From Blautia sp. (GTDB taxonomy: Bacteria > Bacillota > Clostridia > Lachnospirales > Lachnospiraceae), in the NCBI GenBank assembly GCA_023663685.1, contig JAMPHB010000001.1, positions 300,489 through 364,488 on the forward strand: 64,000 nt of DNA, in the 5' to 3' direction. The notes beneath the pieces were generated by a model. That model was not told where the DNA came from, did not search any database, and saw nothing but the letters and a program-made list of their open reading frames with translations. Position numbers and translations under genes: made by a program. Positions 17,336-25,546 of the stretch are shown piece after piece (position 1 is the first letter of the stretch; every line of letters starts with the position of its first letter).

Positions 17336-17417
17336 GAATTTTGTATACGGAAATCAATTTTGCTTTTGCACGCTTTGCCGCCTGCAAATGCAAAATTGAT
17401 TTCCATGCACAAAATTC
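17336..17417. repeat. Long imperfect palindrome with 35-bp arms
   Basis: Left arm 17336-17370 and right arm 17383-17417 pair over 35 positions with about four mismatches around a 12-base loop (CGCTTTGCCGCC). Each arm carries GGAAATCAATTTTGC, opening with GAATTTTGT. Such a hairpin is much longer than a terminator, lacks a T-run, and is open in several frames on both strands, which creates false small ORFs. It looks like a dispersed palindromic element (MITE- or REP-like) or a structured small RNA. Only one copy is in this window. Confidence 0.7.
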
Positions 17418-17438
17418 CCGGCCGAAAGAAAATAGGGC

Positions 17439-17467
17439 TTGGAAAATGGAGGGGAATTTGGTATAAT
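17439..17467 (+). promoter_or_regulatory. Promoter of the SEC-C gene
   Basis: TTGGAA (17439-17444), a 17-base spacer and TATAAT (17462-17467) lie 53 bases before the start at 17521, directly after the palindrome. Confidence 0.6.
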
Positions 17468-17520
17468 AGCCATGCGCTTGTGGACAAGCGTAAATTCGTA
17501 TCTGATAAGGTGGTAGAGAC

Positions 17521-18021
17521 ATGGGTATTTTACAAGACTGGCAGGCGATTGCTTACAATGAAAAGGCAGACCGGGGAGAGCTTCAGAGATTTTGGCAGAG
17601 GTATTTCCAGCTGGAAAAGGGTGTATATGAGAAGCTGCTGGCGAATCCGGATGAGGTAGTGGAGGGCAGCGTCAGGGAGCTCGCGGAGAAGTATGAGCTG
17701 TCCATTTTAGAGATGGCGGGTTTTCTGGACGGAATCAACGAGAGCCTGATCGAGGAGAATCCGATTGAGACGATGGACGAGGAGACGCATGTGAGCCTTG
17801 CCTTCGACAAGGAAAAGCTGTACAAGAACATGGTGAAGGCGAATGCAGACTGGCTGTACGATCTTCCGATGTGGGACGATATCTACGATAAGGAGACGCA
17901 GAAACGGCTGTATTTAGAGCAGAAGAAGTCCGGCACAGTGGTGGTGGGCAAAAAGGTCGGCCGCAATGAGCCCTGCCCCTGCGGAAGCGGCAAGAAGTAC
18001 AAGTACTGCTGCGGCAGGTAA
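17521..18021 (+). CDS. SEC-C motif protein of unknown function
   Basis: 166 residues, soluble. The body (1-140) is helical and acidic with no recognised domain. The C-terminus (about 147-166) is a textbook SEC-C zinc motif, [20 protein letters not shown], with Cys152, Cys154, Cys163 and Cys164. In SecA this motif binds zinc and helps contact SecB and ribosomes; stand-alone SEC-C proteins are thought to act in protein export or quality control, but that is not shown for this one. It has its own promoter; the RBS is weak (AAGGTGG). It is followed by the thrS leader. Confidence 0.8.
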   Translation: MGILQDWQAIAYNEKADRGELQRFWQRYFQLEKGVYEKLLANPDEVVEGSVRELAEKYELSILEMAGFLDGINESLIEENPIETMDEETHVSLAFDKEKLYKNMVKANADWLYDLPMWDDIYDKETQKRLYLEQKKSGTVVVGKKVGRNEPCPCGSGKKYKYCCGR

Positions 18022-18034
18022 GGCTTTTTGAGGA

Positions 18035-18064
18035 TTGACAAATACGGCTTCAACGGTATATAAT
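18035..18064 (+). promoter_or_regulatory. Promoter of the T-box/thrS unit
   Basis: A perfect TTGACA (18035-18040), an 18-base spacer and TATAAT (18059-18064) put the start of transcription near 18071. Confidence 0.75.
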
Positions 18065-18070
18065 AAACTT

Positions 18071-18347
18071 CATTCAGGAGATTTACATTTGAATACAGAG
18101 AAAGCGAAGAAGAGACGAGTAGATATGTGGAAAGCGCCAGAGAGGGATGCCCCGGTGTGCCGGGTGGTGTGAGCATTCAGCCGGAAGCATGTTGAAGACC
18201 AGCTTGAAGCGGCCCCAATCCGGCACGGTGACTCCGTTATCGTCGAAAGAGTTTCTGTAAGCGTGCTTATGGAAAGAATGTGGGTGGAACCACGGTAACT
18301 TTGTTTGTCGTCCCCGGTATCAGTTTTCTGATACTGGGGTTTTTTTA
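18071..18347 (+). ncRNA. Threonine T-box riboswitch
   Basis: The leader has the parts of a T-box. In stem I there is a GACGAGTA motif (K-turn and S-turn side), distal-loop elements with GGTGTGAGC-like GGTGGTGTGAGC, and a specifier loop GAAG-ACC-A with the threonine codon ACC at 18198-18200. The antiterminator bulge GGTGGAACCACGG lies at 18283-18295, and a strong terminator follows. Uncharged tRNA-Thr pairs with ACC and, through its NCCA end, with the TGGA bulge, which stabilises the antiterminator and lets transcription reach the small membrane-protein gene and thrS when threonyl-tRNA is scarce. The specifier call rests on motif position, not on a computed fold. Confidence 0.9.
18312..18347 (+). 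terminator. T-box terminator
   Basis: A 12-bp stem (CCCCGGTATCAG with CTGATACTGGGG, one G-T pair) closes a TTTT loop and is followed by eight Ts. It forms when charged tRNA-Thr is plentiful. Confidence 0.92.
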
Positions 18348-18388
18348 TATCAGATGAAACTATTGCATGACAAAAAAGGAGGAAGAGC

Positions 18389-18592
18389 ATGAAAAAAATC
18401 AGAGAGTATGGAGAAACTATGTCAGAGATCATCAGCATCACGAGAAAGGAGCAGACGCTTTTACTGATCATTGCGGCGCTGGCGGGCTGTGTGCTTGGAA
18501 TGCTGATCTCGCCGCGCAGGTTGCTCTGCTGCGGAAACGGCAACGGAGCGTCGCACTATTACGGGGCTGAAGATATGGAAGATGAAGAGTAG
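18389..18592 (+). CDS. Small single-span membrane protein between the T-box and thrS
   Basis: 67 residues: a charged helix MKKIREYGETMSEIISITRK, one membrane span about 24-42 (LLLIIAALAGCVLGMLI), a basic SPRRLL border, CC at about 47-48, and an acidic tail EDMEDEE. The RBS AAAGGAGGAAG is strong. Lying between the riboswitch and thrS, it must share the threonine-starvation control of thrS, which is odd for a membrane peptide. It resembles short YtxH-like envelope proteins (span followed by SP-RR), but no function can be given. Confidence 0.65.
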   Translation: MKKIREYGETMSEIISITRKEQTLLLIIAALAGCVLGMLISPRRLLCCGNGNGASHYYGAEDMEDEE

Positions 18593-18610
18593 ACAAGGAG
18601 ATTTTTGATT

Positions 18611-20572
18611 ATGAGGATTACATTGAAGGACGGCTCCGTAAAGGAGTACAGCGAGCCGAGAAGTGTCTATGAGATTGCGTGTGATATCAGTGAGGGGCTG
18701 GCAAGGATCGCCTGTGCCGGAGAGGTGAACGGCGAGATTGTGGATCTGCGGACTCTGCTGGATTGTGACAGCGAAGTGAATATTGTGACAGCAAATGATA
18801 AGGAGGGACTCCGGGTAATACGCCACACGGCATCCCATATTCTGGCGGAGGCAGTCAAGCGCCTTTTCCCGGAGGCAGAGGTGACGATCGGACCCGCCAT
18901 TGAGGACGGCTTTTACTACGATTTCGATTCCGCTCCGTTTTCCAGAGAGGATCTGGATAAGCTGGAGGAGGAGATGAAGAAGATTATCAAAGAGGGGCAT
19001 GAGATTACGCGCTTTACCCTTCCGAAGGCAGAGGCAGTCCGGTTCATGCAGGAGAAAAACGAGCCTTATAAGGTAGAGCTGATTGAGAATCTGCCGGACG
19101 GGGCGGAGATCTCCTTCTACGACCAGGGCGGCTTTGTGGATCTGTGCGCGGGTCCGCATCTGATGAGCACAAAGGGAGTAAAGGCATACAAGCTTCTGTC
19201 CTCATCCATGGCATACTGGCGCGGGGATTCTGACAAGGCGCGCCTGCAGAGAATCTACGGCACGGCTTTCAATAAAAAAGATGAGCTTAAGGCGTATCTG
19301 GCGAAGCTGGAGGACGCAAAGCTCAGGGATCACAATAAGCTGGGGCGGGAGATGGGACTGTTTACCACGGTGGATGTGGTCGGGCAGGGGCTGCCGCTTT
19401 TGCTCCCGAAGGGAACGAAGATGATTATGAAGATGCAGCGCTGGATTGAGGATCTGGAGGATAAGGAGTGGGGCTATGTCCGCACGAAAACGCCGTTTAT
19501 GGCGAAGTCCGATCTCTACAAGATTTCCGGGCACTGGGATCATTATCTGGACGGCATGTTTGTTTTGGGAGATCCCGACAGCGAGGATGCGATGGCGCTT
19601 CGGCCCATGACCTGTCCGTTCCAGTATTACTGTTATAAAAATGAGCAGCGCTCCTACCGCGATCTGCCCTACCGCATGGGCGAGACCTCGACCCTGTTCC
19701 GCAATGAGGATTCGGGGGAGATGCACGGACTTACCCGGGTGCGCCAGTTCACCATTTCCGAGGGGCACAATGTGATTCGTCCCGACCAGTGCGAGGAGGA
19801 GCTCAAGGCCTGCTTTGATTTGAATTACTATATTCTCTCCACGCTGGGGCTGCAGAATGAAGTGACCTACAGGCTTTCCAAGTGGGATCCGGACAATAAG
19901 AAAAAGTATCTCGGCGACGAGGAGTACTGGGAGGGAACGCAGGCGATGCTCCGTAAGATTCTGGTAGAGAAGCAGGTACCCTTTGTGGAGGAGGATGGAG
20001 AAGCCGCCTTTTACGGGCCAAAGATTGATATTCAGGCGAAAAATGTGTACGGCAAGGAAGATACGATGGTGACAATCCAGCTTGACTGTGCCATCGCTGA
20101 AAATTTTGATATGTATTATATTGATGCGGATGGGGAGAAAAAGCGCCCCTACATCATTCACCGCACATCCCTGGGCTGTTATGAGAGGACGCTTGCATGG
20201 CTGATTGAGCACTATGCGGGCAAGTTCCCCACATGGCTGTGCCCGGAGCAGGTGAGAGTGCTGCCGATTTCTGACAAATACATGGATTATGCATGGAAGG
20301 TAGAAAAGGAGCTGAAGGCGAACGGGATAGATGTGACTGTGGATACCCGCTCAGAAAAAATCGGTTATAAGATTCGGGAGGCGCGTCTCGATAAGCTGCC
20401 CTATATGCTTGTGGTGGGGCAGGAGGAGGAGGCAGACCGGACGGTATCTGTGCGGAGCCGCTTTGCAGGCGACGAGGGCGTAAAGCCGCTGGCGGATTTT
20501 ATCAGCCAGATCAGCGAGGAGATTCGCACGAAGGCAATCCGTGAGGAGGCGGCAGAACAGCAGGCGCAGTAA
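18611..20572 (+). CDS. thrS: Threonine--tRNA ligase
   Basis: 653 residues. Domains in order: TGS (1-62), second additional/editing domain about 65-225 (HTASHILAEAVKRLFP with the HxxxH metal motif, and a later CAGPHL), class II catalytic core about 265-535 (RPMTCPFQ; FRNEDSG; motif 3 RTSLGCYER) and the anticodon-binding domain to the end. Expected Zn ligands are the Cys of MTCP, the His of ISEGHN and the His of IIHRTS. It joins Thr to tRNA-Thr and edits Ser errors. The catalytic sequence is the RPMTCPFQ variant rather than RPMNCPGH. ATG 18611 is chosen over TTG 18605 for its start and family fit. Regulated by the T-box. Confidence 0.95.
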   Translation: MRITLKDGSVKEYSEPRSVYEIACDISEGLARIACAGEVNGEIVDLRTLLDCDSEVNIVTANDKEGLRVIRHTASHILAEAVKRLFPEAEVTIGPAIEDGFYYDFDSAPFSREDLDKLEEEMKKIIKEGHEITRFTLPKAEAVRFMQEKNEPYKVELIENLPDGAEISFYDQGGFVDLCAGPHLMSTKGVKAYKLLSSSMAYWRGDSDKARLQRIYGTAFNKKDELKAYLAKLEDAKLRDHNKLGREMGLFTTVDVVGQGLPLLLPKGTKMIMKMQRWIEDLEDKEWGYVRTKTPFMAKSDLYKISGHWDHYLDGMFVLGDPDSEDAMALRPMTCPFQYYCYKNEQRSYRDLPYRMGETSTLFRNEDSGEMHGLTRVRQFTISEGHNVIRPDQCEEELKACFDLNYYILSTLGLQNEVTYRLSKWDPDNKKKYLGDEEYWEGTQAMLRKILVEKQVPFVEEDGEAAFYGPKIDIQAKNVYGKEDTMVTIQLDCAIAENFDMYYIDADGEKKRPYIIHRTSLGCYERTLAWLIEHYAGKFPTWLCPEQVRVLPISDKYMDYAWKVEKELKANGIDVTVDTRSEKIGYKIREARLDKLPYMLVVGQEEEADRTVSVRSRFAGDEGVKPLADFISQISEEIRTKAIREEAAEQQAQ

Positions 20573-20682
20573 CAGATACGAATCGTGAATACTCATCGCG
20601 AAAAACCGCATACTAAGTGTTGCAGATATTTTGCAACAGGTCAAGGCTGCGAATACTGACAAGGAACACTAGGAGGTAAGCG

Positions 20683-21000
20683 ATGACGGTATTGGATTGT
20701 AATGTGGTAAACTGTACCTACAACGATGATAACAGTTGCAGGAGAAGAGACATTCATGTGGAGGGGGTAAAGGCAAAGACCCCGTCGGAGACATGCTGCG
20801 GAAGCTATGCAAGGAAGGGATGCGGCTGTAGTGCAAACAGCATGGGCGAGGCTGAGAAGGACACGCAGGTGGCCTGCGAGGCCTGCGACTGCCGGTTCAA
20901 TGAGAACAGAACCTGCTCTGCCGCACACATCGGTATTTCCGGTGGTCATGCGGATTCCAGCAGAAGCACAGAGTGCGGAAGCTTCCAGTGCTATTGCTAG
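20683..21000 (+). CDS. Cysteine-rich DUF1540 protein
   Basis: 105 residues with 15 cysteines. Two DUF1540 units are visible: LDCNVVNCTYNDDNSCRRR (about 4-22) and VACEACDCRFNENRTC (about 66-81), each followed by a short strand and a further Cys. The pattern CxxxxCxYNxxxxC suggests metal binding. There is no signal peptide, so it is cytoplasmic or spore-related. DUF1540 proteins are widespread in Clostridia, with unknown function. RBS AGGAGG; a strong terminator follows. The 110 bases before it (20573-20682) hold no clear terminator or promoter. Confidence 0.85.
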   Translation: MTVLDCNVVNCTYNDDNSCRRRDIHVEGVKAKTPSETCCGSYARKGCGCSANSMGEAEKDTQVACEACDCRFNENRTCSAAHIGISGGHADSSRSTECGSFQCYC

Positions 21001-21017
21001 ATAATTCCAAACCAAAA

Positions 21018-21044
21018 ACGGCCGGTGTATACCGGTCGTTTTTA
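21018..21044 (+). terminator. Rho-independent terminator after the DUF1540 gene
   Basis: ACGGCCGGT pairs with ACCGGTCGT (one G-T pair) around a GTAT loop, followed by five Ts. Confidence 0.88.
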
Positions 21045-21085
21045 TGTGCCCGAATACAAATGGAAAAATTGTAAAGTAAAAATAC

Positions 21086-21114
21086 TTGACACCAGATTTC
21101 TTCTGTGGTAATCT
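21086..21114 (+). promoter_or_regulatory. Promoter of the ylxM-ffh operon
   Basis: TTGACA (21086-21091), a 17-base spacer and TAATCT (21109-21114). The transcript would start near 21121, only about 10 bases before the proposed ylxM start, so the 5' leader is very short. Confidence 0.55.
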
Positions 21115-21130
21115 ATCCAGGGTGATAGAG

Positions 21131-21475
21131 GTGGATGAAAAGCTCAGGCAGGCATATTTATATGATTTTTACGGGGAGCTCCTTAACGGACACCAGCGTC
21201 AGGTCTATGAGGACTTTGTTTTTAACGACTTTTCCCTGAGCGAGATTGCGGAGGAGAGGAGCATCAGCAGGCAGGGTGTCAGCGATCTGATTCGGCGCTG
21301 TAACCGGAAGCTTGAGGATTACGAGGCAAAGCTGCATTTGGTCGAGCGTTTTTTGTCCGTGCGGGGGGATGCCGCGAGAATCCGCGAGCTCTCCGCAGAC
21401 TTTTTGGACACGGGGGACAGAGCGCTGATTGGACAGATTGTTGCGCTGTCCGACCGTATTTGTGAGGAATTGTAA
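21131..21475 (+). CDS. ylxM: YlxM family helix-turn-helix protein, SRP operon
   Basis: About 114 residues. The family start (M/V)[17 protein letters not shown] fits a GTG at 21131 with AGGGTGAT upstream; a GTG at 21122 is possible, and a longer TTG frame at 21086 lies inside the promoter. A sigma-70 region 4-like helix-turn-helix is visible ([21 protein letters not shown]) at about 42-62. YlxM is nearly always coded next to ffh and stimulates the signal recognition particle GTPase cycle in the related p13 form. The stop overlaps the ffh start by one base, so the two are coupled. Confidence 0.85.
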   Translation: MDEKLRQAYLYDFYGELLNGHQRQVYEDFVFNDFSLSEIAEERSISRQGVSDLIRRCNRKLEDYEAKLHLVERFLSVRGDAARIRELSADFLDTGDRALIGQIVALSDRICEEL

Positions 21476-22833
21476 TGGCATTTGACAGTCTTTCCGAAAA
21501 ATTGCAGAATGTATTTAAGAACCTGCGCAGCAAGGGCCGTCTGACGGAGGCCGATGTGAAGACCGCCCTGAAGGAGGTCAAGATGGCGCTTTTAGAGGCG
21601 GATGTGAATTTCCGCGTCGTAAAGCAGTTCGTTAAGGACGTGCAGGAGCGCGCCGTCGGGCAGGACGTGATGAACGGGCTGAATCCGGGGCAGATGGTGA
21701 TCAAGATTGTCCATGAGGAGATGATAAGACTCATGGGGCAGGAGACCACGGAGCTTGCCTTTTGTCCGGGCAGGGAGCTGACCGTCATTATGATGGTGGG
21801 GCTGCAGGGTGCAGGTAAGACCACCACTACGGCGAAGCTCGCGGGCAAGCTGAAATCGAAGGGAAAAAAGACCCTGCTTGCTGCCTGCGACGTCTACCGT
21901 CCGGCAGCGATTGAGCAGCTGCAGATCAACGGCGAAAAGCAGGGCGTCGAGGTGTTTGCCATGGGCGATACCAGCAAGCCGGAGGATATTGCAAAGGCGG
22001 CTCTTGCCCACGCGAAAAAGACGGAGTGCAACGTTTTGATGATTGATACCGCTGGGCGGCTCCATGTAGATGAAGATATGATGGAGGAGCTGACGCGCAT
22101 CAAGGATGCGGTGAATGTATTTCAGACGATTCTGGTAGTGGACGCCATGACCGGGCAGGATGCGGTGAATGTTGCCTCCACCTTTGATGAGAAGATTGGC
22201 ATCGACGGGGTCATTCTGACGAAGCTGGACGGCGACACCAGAGGCGGAGCCGCGCTCTCTATCCGTGCGGTCACCGGCAAGCCGATTCTGTATGCCGGCA
22301 TGGGAGAAAAGCTCTCGGATCTGGAGCAGTTTTTCCCGGACCGCATGGCATCCCGGATTCTTGGGATGGGCGATGTGCTGACGATGATCGAGAAGGCGCA
22401 GGAGAGCATGGACGAGGAGAAGGCGAGGCAGCTCGAGCAGAAGATGCGAAAGAGCGAGTTCGACTTTGACATGTATTTAGAATCCTTGAGCCAGATGAAA
22501 AAGATGGGCGGACTTTCCAGTCTTATGAGCATGATGCCGGGAATGGGCATGAATATGAAGATGCCGGAGCTCGACACGGACGAGGCGGAAAAAAATATGT
22601 CGAGGATTGAGGCCATCATCTATTCCATGACGCCGGAGGAGAGACAGAACCCGAATCTGCTGAATCCGAGCCGCAAGAACAGGATTGCGCGGGGCGCAGG
22701 CGTGGAGATTGCGGAGGTCAACCGTCTGGTGAAGCAGTTTGAGCAGACGAAGAAGCTTATGAAGCAGATGCCCGGCATGGGCGGCAGGAAGGGAAAGCGC
22801 ATGGGCGGTATGTTTAAGGGATTTCCCTTTTAG
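21475..22833 (+). CDS. ffh: Signal recognition particle protein (SRP54)
   Basis: 452 residues, usual length. The N domain (1-90) is a four-helix bundle. The GTPase domain has P-loop GLQGAGKTTTTAKLAG at about 106-121, DVYRPAAIEQL, DTAGRLHVDEDMMEEL and TKLDGDTRGGAALSI. The Met-rich M domain (about 300-452) contains MMPGMGMNMKMP and RIARGAG, and binds 4.5S RNA and signal sequences. It targets nascent membrane and secreted proteins to FtsY and SecYEG. First gene downstream of ylxM; a weak AGCCA/TGGCT hairpin (22846-22859) lies before rpsP. Confidence 0.97.
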   Translation: MAFDSLSEKLQNVFKNLRSKGRLTEADVKTALKEVKMALLEADVNFRVVKQFVKDVQERAVGQDVMNGLNPGQMVIKIVHEEMIRLMGQETTELAFCPGRELTVIMMVGLQGAGKTTTTAKLAGKLKSKGKKTLLAACDVYRPAAIEQLQINGEKQGVEVFAMGDTSKPEDIAKAALAHAKKTECNVLMIDTAGRLHVDEDMMEELTRIKDAVNVFQTILVVDAMTGQDAVNVASTFDEKIGIDGVILTKLDGDTRGGAALSIRAVTGKPILYAGMGEKLSDLEQFFPDRMASRILGMGDVLTMIEKAQESMDEEKARQLEQKMRKSEFDFDMYLESLSQMKKMGGLSSLMSMMPGMGMNMKMPELDTDEAEKNMSRIEAIIYSMTPEERQNPNLLNPSRKNRIARGAGVEIAEVNRLVKQFEQTKKLMKQMPGMGGRKGKRMGGMFKGFPF

Positions 22834-22894
22834 GCAGTTAGCAGCAGCCAGTGATGGCTTTTGTTATATACATTTTATTTAAGGAGGAAAAGAA

Positions 22895-23140
22895 ATGGCA
22901 GTAAAGATCAGATTAAGAAGAATGGGACAGAAGAAGGCTCCGTTTTATAGAATCGTGGTTGCGGATTCCCGCTCTCCGAGAGACGGAAGATTTATCGAGG
23001 AGATTGGCACCTACGATCCGACGAAGGATCCCAGCGAGTACCATGTAGACGCAGAGAAGGCAAAAAAGTGGCTCTCAAACGGCGCACAGCCGACTGAGAC
23101 AGTTGCAAGAATTTTCAAGGCGTCCGGCATCGAGAAATAG
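22895..23140 (+). CDS. rpsP: 30S ribosomal protein S16
   Basis: 81 residues, standard length. It opens [19 protein letters not shown] and continues [19 protein letters not shown] and [10 protein letters not shown], all hallmarks of bS16. It binds 16S rRNA and is needed for 30S assembly. RBS AAGGAGG. Its place behind ffh and before khpA is the normal Firmicutes order. Confidence 0.97.
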   Translation: MAVKIRLRRMGQKKAPFYRIVVADSRSPRDGRFIEEIGTYDPTKDPSEYHVDAEKAKKWLSNGAQPTETVARIFKASGIEK

Positions 23141-23181
23141 AAATGTCCGCAGAGGGCATTACGGATAAGGGGTGAGTGTCA

Positions 23182-23421
23182 ATGAAAGAATTAGTCGAAG
23201 TAATTGCAAAAGCCCTCGTGGATCAGCCGGAGTCTGTTCTTGTGACCGAGACGGAGAGCGAGAAGGCAATCGTTTTGGAATTGCATGTTGCACAGTCCGA
23301 CATGGGTAAGGTGATTGGCAAGCAGGGTCGAATCGCAAAGGCAATTCGTTCCGTGGTCAAGGCGGCTGCGTCCCGGGAGGACAAAAAGGTTATCGTTGAG
23401 ATTTCAAACGAAGGAGCATAG
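23182..23421 (+). CDS. khpA: KH-domain RNA-binding protein KhpA (YlqC)
   Basis: 79 residues forming a single KH fold. The GXXG loop is GKQGR in MGKVIGKQGRIAKAIRSVV (about 45-63). KhpA pairs with KhpB to bind many RNAs and affects cell division and length in Gram-positive bacteria. ATG 23182 is chosen because AAGGGGTG lies 8 bases before it. The last codons and stop lie inside the terminator hairpin at 23413-23443. Confidence 0.93.
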   Translation: MKELVEVIAKALVDQPESVLVTETESEKAIVLELHVAQSDMGKVIGKQGRIAKAIRSVVKAAASREDKKVIVEISNEGA

Positions 23422-23443
23422 AGTTTCTCTAAGCTCCTTTTTT
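23413..23443 (+). terminator. Terminator inside the rpsP-trmD operon, overlapping the khpA stop
   Basis: GGAGC-A-TAGAG pairs with CTCTA-A-GCTCC around a TTT loop, followed by six Ts. It begins inside the khpA coding sequence and ends 16 bases before rimM. It should separate khpA mRNA levels from rimM-trmD levels. Confidence 0.8.
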
Positions 23444-23458
23444 AGACGGGGAGACAGT

Positions 23459-23968
23459 ATGGAAGATTTACTTCAGGTCGGGGTGGTCACTTCGCCTCAC
23501 GGCATCCGCGGCGAGGTGAAGGTGTATCCCACCACCGACGATCCGGCGCGGTATAAAAAGCTAAAGACAGCGCTCTTAGATGATGGGAAAAATCCAAGGG
23601 AGGTTAAGATTACCTCCGTAAAGTTTTTTAAGAATATGGTGATACTGAAGCTGGAAGGAACCGACGACAGGGATGAGGCGGAAAAACTCAGGCAAGCGAA
23701 GCTTTTGGTAAGCAGAGAGCAGGCAGTAAAGCTGAAAAAGGATGAGTATTTTATTGCGGATCTGATCGGCCTTTCTGTCACGTCGGACGAGGGGGAAGAG
23801 CTTGGCGTGATTAAGGATGTGCTGCAGACCGGAGCCAATGATGTGTATGTGATTTCCAGGGAGGGAGCGCCGGAGCTGTTGGTGCCCGCCATCCGGGACT
23901 GTGTATGTTCGGTGGACATTGCGGGCGGACGGATGATCGTGCATCTGCTTCCGGGGCTTAGAGACTGA
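23459..23968 (+). CDS. rimM: Ribosome maturation factor RimM
   Basis: 169 residues from ATG 23459 (GGGGAGA upstream; longer frames reach back into khpA and are rejected). The N-terminal RimM barrel starts [19 protein letters not shown]; the C-terminal PRC-barrel (about 95-169) has [13 protein letters not shown] and ends LLPGLRD. RimM binds S19 and the 3' major domain of 16S rRNA to help 30S maturation. trmD follows after two bases. Confidence 0.95.
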   Translation: MEDLLQVGVVTSPHGIRGEVKVYPTTDDPARYKKLKTALLDDGKNPREVKITSVKFFKNMVILKLEGTDDRDEAEKLRQAKLLVSREQAVKLKKDEYFIADLIGLSVTSDEGEELGVIKDVLQTGANDVYVISREGAPELLVPAIRDCVCSVDIAGGRMIVHLLPGLRD

Positions 23969-23970
23969 AC

Positions 23971-25440
23971 ATGGATTTTTATATTCTGACACTTTTTCCG
24001 GAGATGGTGGAGTCCGGTTTACATACCAGCATCACCGGACGGGCAATACAACAGAATAAAATCGCGGTGCATACGGTGAATATCCGGGATTTTACCGAGA
24101 ACAGGCACGGGCGGGTGGACGACTACACCTATGGGGGCGGAGCGGGGATGCTCATGCAGGCGCAGCCGGTGTACGACGCTTTTTGCAGCGTGCGGGAGCG
24201 GATTCCGGCGGGGCATAAGAGCAGGGTCATTTATGTGACGCCGCAGGGACGCCCTTTCACCCAGAGCGTGGCGGAGGAGCTGGCGGAAAATGATGAGCTG
24301 GTATTGCTCTGCGGCCATTATGAGGGGGTGGACGAGCGTGTGCTGGAGGAGATCGCGACGGATTACATATCCATCGGGGATTATGTGCTCACGGGCGGAG
24401 AGCTGGCCGCCATGGTCATCGTGGATGCGGTGGCAAGGCTCGTGCCCTCCGTGCTTCACAATGAAAACTCCGCAAAAACAGAATCTTTTTACGGGAATCT
24501 CTTAGAGTATCCCCAGTATTCCCGCCCCGAGGAATGGCGGGGAAAGCGTGTGCCCTCCGTGCTCCTCTCCGGGAACCGGAGAGAAATCGACCTATGGAGA
24601 AAAGAGCAGGCAAAGGAGCGCACGGCAGAGCGCAGGCCGGATCTGTATGCCGCTTACCAGGCGCTGGAGGCCTGCGAGGCCTGTATGCTTTCCGACAAGC
24701 TCCACCACATGGATATGATCGAGCTGATCCGCCGCGGGCGGGCAAAGCTTGTGGCACGGCAGGGGAAGGAGATTTTACTGGAGGATAAGGAGAGCCATGT
24801 CTTTTTTCACACATGTCTGGAGGAGCAGCGCAGCCATGGCAGAGAAGACAGTGCCCTGCTGCCCCGGCTGCGGGAGCTGTGCGGACATGCCGCGGACATA
24901 CTTGTGCTTCACCAGCCGGGATCTGTTCCGGTGCTTGCACAGATGGGCTATTGTCTGGATATGGAGTGTCTTACCTGCGTGTACACGAGAAAGGAGCAGC
25001 TCCCCATTACCGGGCTCTACGGCGCGGATGGGCGGCCGCTTGCAAACGGTATAGAGATTTTTGCGCTGACGATGGAGGAATTTCCCCTTGTAAAGCAGTG
25101 TTATACGATCGAAGAGCCGGAGTATCTGCGAAAGAGAATCGAAAAGGGCATGATGTATGGAGCCTTTATGCAGGGAGAGCTGGCGGGCTTTATCGGCGTG
25201 CACGACGAGGGGAGCATCGGGATGCTCTATGTACTTCCGCGTTTTCGCAGGAGGAAGGTGGCTGCTGCGCTTGAGACATATCTGTGCAACAGGCTTATCC
25301 GGCAGAAAATGACGCCCTACGGACAGATTGCCATTGGAAATACAGCTTCTGTCTTGCTGCAGGAGAGGCTGGGACTGTGTATGTCGAGGGGACATGTATA
25401 CTGGATGAGCCTAAAGAGCAGTGAACAAAAAAGTAAATAA
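23971..25440 (+). CDS. trmD: tRNA (guanine37-N1)-methyltransferase TrmD fused to a GNAT domain
   Basis: 489 residues, about twice the normal TrmD. Residues 1-235 are complete Trm[43 protein letters not shown] and the trefoil-knot SAM site [15 protein letters not shown]. It methylates G37 of tRNAs to keep the reading frame. Residues about 245-489 form a second unit: a GNAT acetyltransferase with [16 protein letters not shown] as its acetyl-CoA loop (about 417-432) and a preceding [20 protein letters not shown] sheet. No stop or RBS separates them. The substrate of the GNAT part is unknown; a tRNA or ribosomal link is tempting but unproven. rplS, which usually follows trmD, is not here. Confidence 0.92.
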   Translation: MDFYILTLFPEMVESGLHTSITGRAIQQNKIAVHTVNIRDFTENRHGRVDDYTYGGGAGMLMQAQPVYDAFCSVRERIPAGHKSRVIYVTPQGRPFTQSVAEELAENDELVLLCGHYEGVDERVLEEIATDYISIGDYVLTGGELAAMVIVDAVARLVPSVLHNENSAKTESFYGNLLEYPQYSRPEEWRGKRVPSVLLSGNRREIDLWRKEQAKERTAERRPDLYAAYQALEACEACMLSDKLHHMDMIELIRRGRAKLVARQGKEILLEDKESHVFFHTCLEEQRSHGREDSALLPRLRELCGHAADILVLHQPGSVPVLAQMGYCLDMECLTCVYTRKEQLPITGLYGADGRPLANGIEIFALTMEEFPLVKQCYTIEEPEYLRKRIEKGMMYGAFMQGELAGFIGVHDEGSIGMLYVLPRFRRRKVAAALETYLCNRLIRQKMTPYGQIAIGNTASVLLQERLGLCMSRGHVYWMSLKSSEQKSK

Positions 25441-25546
25441 ATTAAACTATAAGTTCAGTGACAGAACGTAGGTTTTGTGTTATTCTTGTATCATAAGCAC
25501 ATCAATTTATCACATTACAGGCACATGAGATACAAGGAGTGGAAAA

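Noticed and set aside
17327-17659. Open frames on both strands through the long palindrome
   Set aside because: They mirror each other because of the palindrome, run into the SEC-C gene in another frame and lack a fitting RBS-start pair.
20573-20682. A promoter for the DUF1540 gene
   Set aside because: TTGCAA with a poor TACTGA -10 is all that is visible; not strong enough.
21086-21130. An upstream TTG start for ylxM
   Set aside because: It coincides with the -35 element TTGACA, so it would not be in the transcript.
22846-22863. A terminator between ffh and rpsP
   Set aside because: The stem is only 5 bp with a short interrupted T-run; too weak to list as a terminator.
24416-24940. A minus-strand 174-codon frame inside trmD
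   Set aside because: Antisense to the well-supported TrmD-GNAT coding frame; no RBS.
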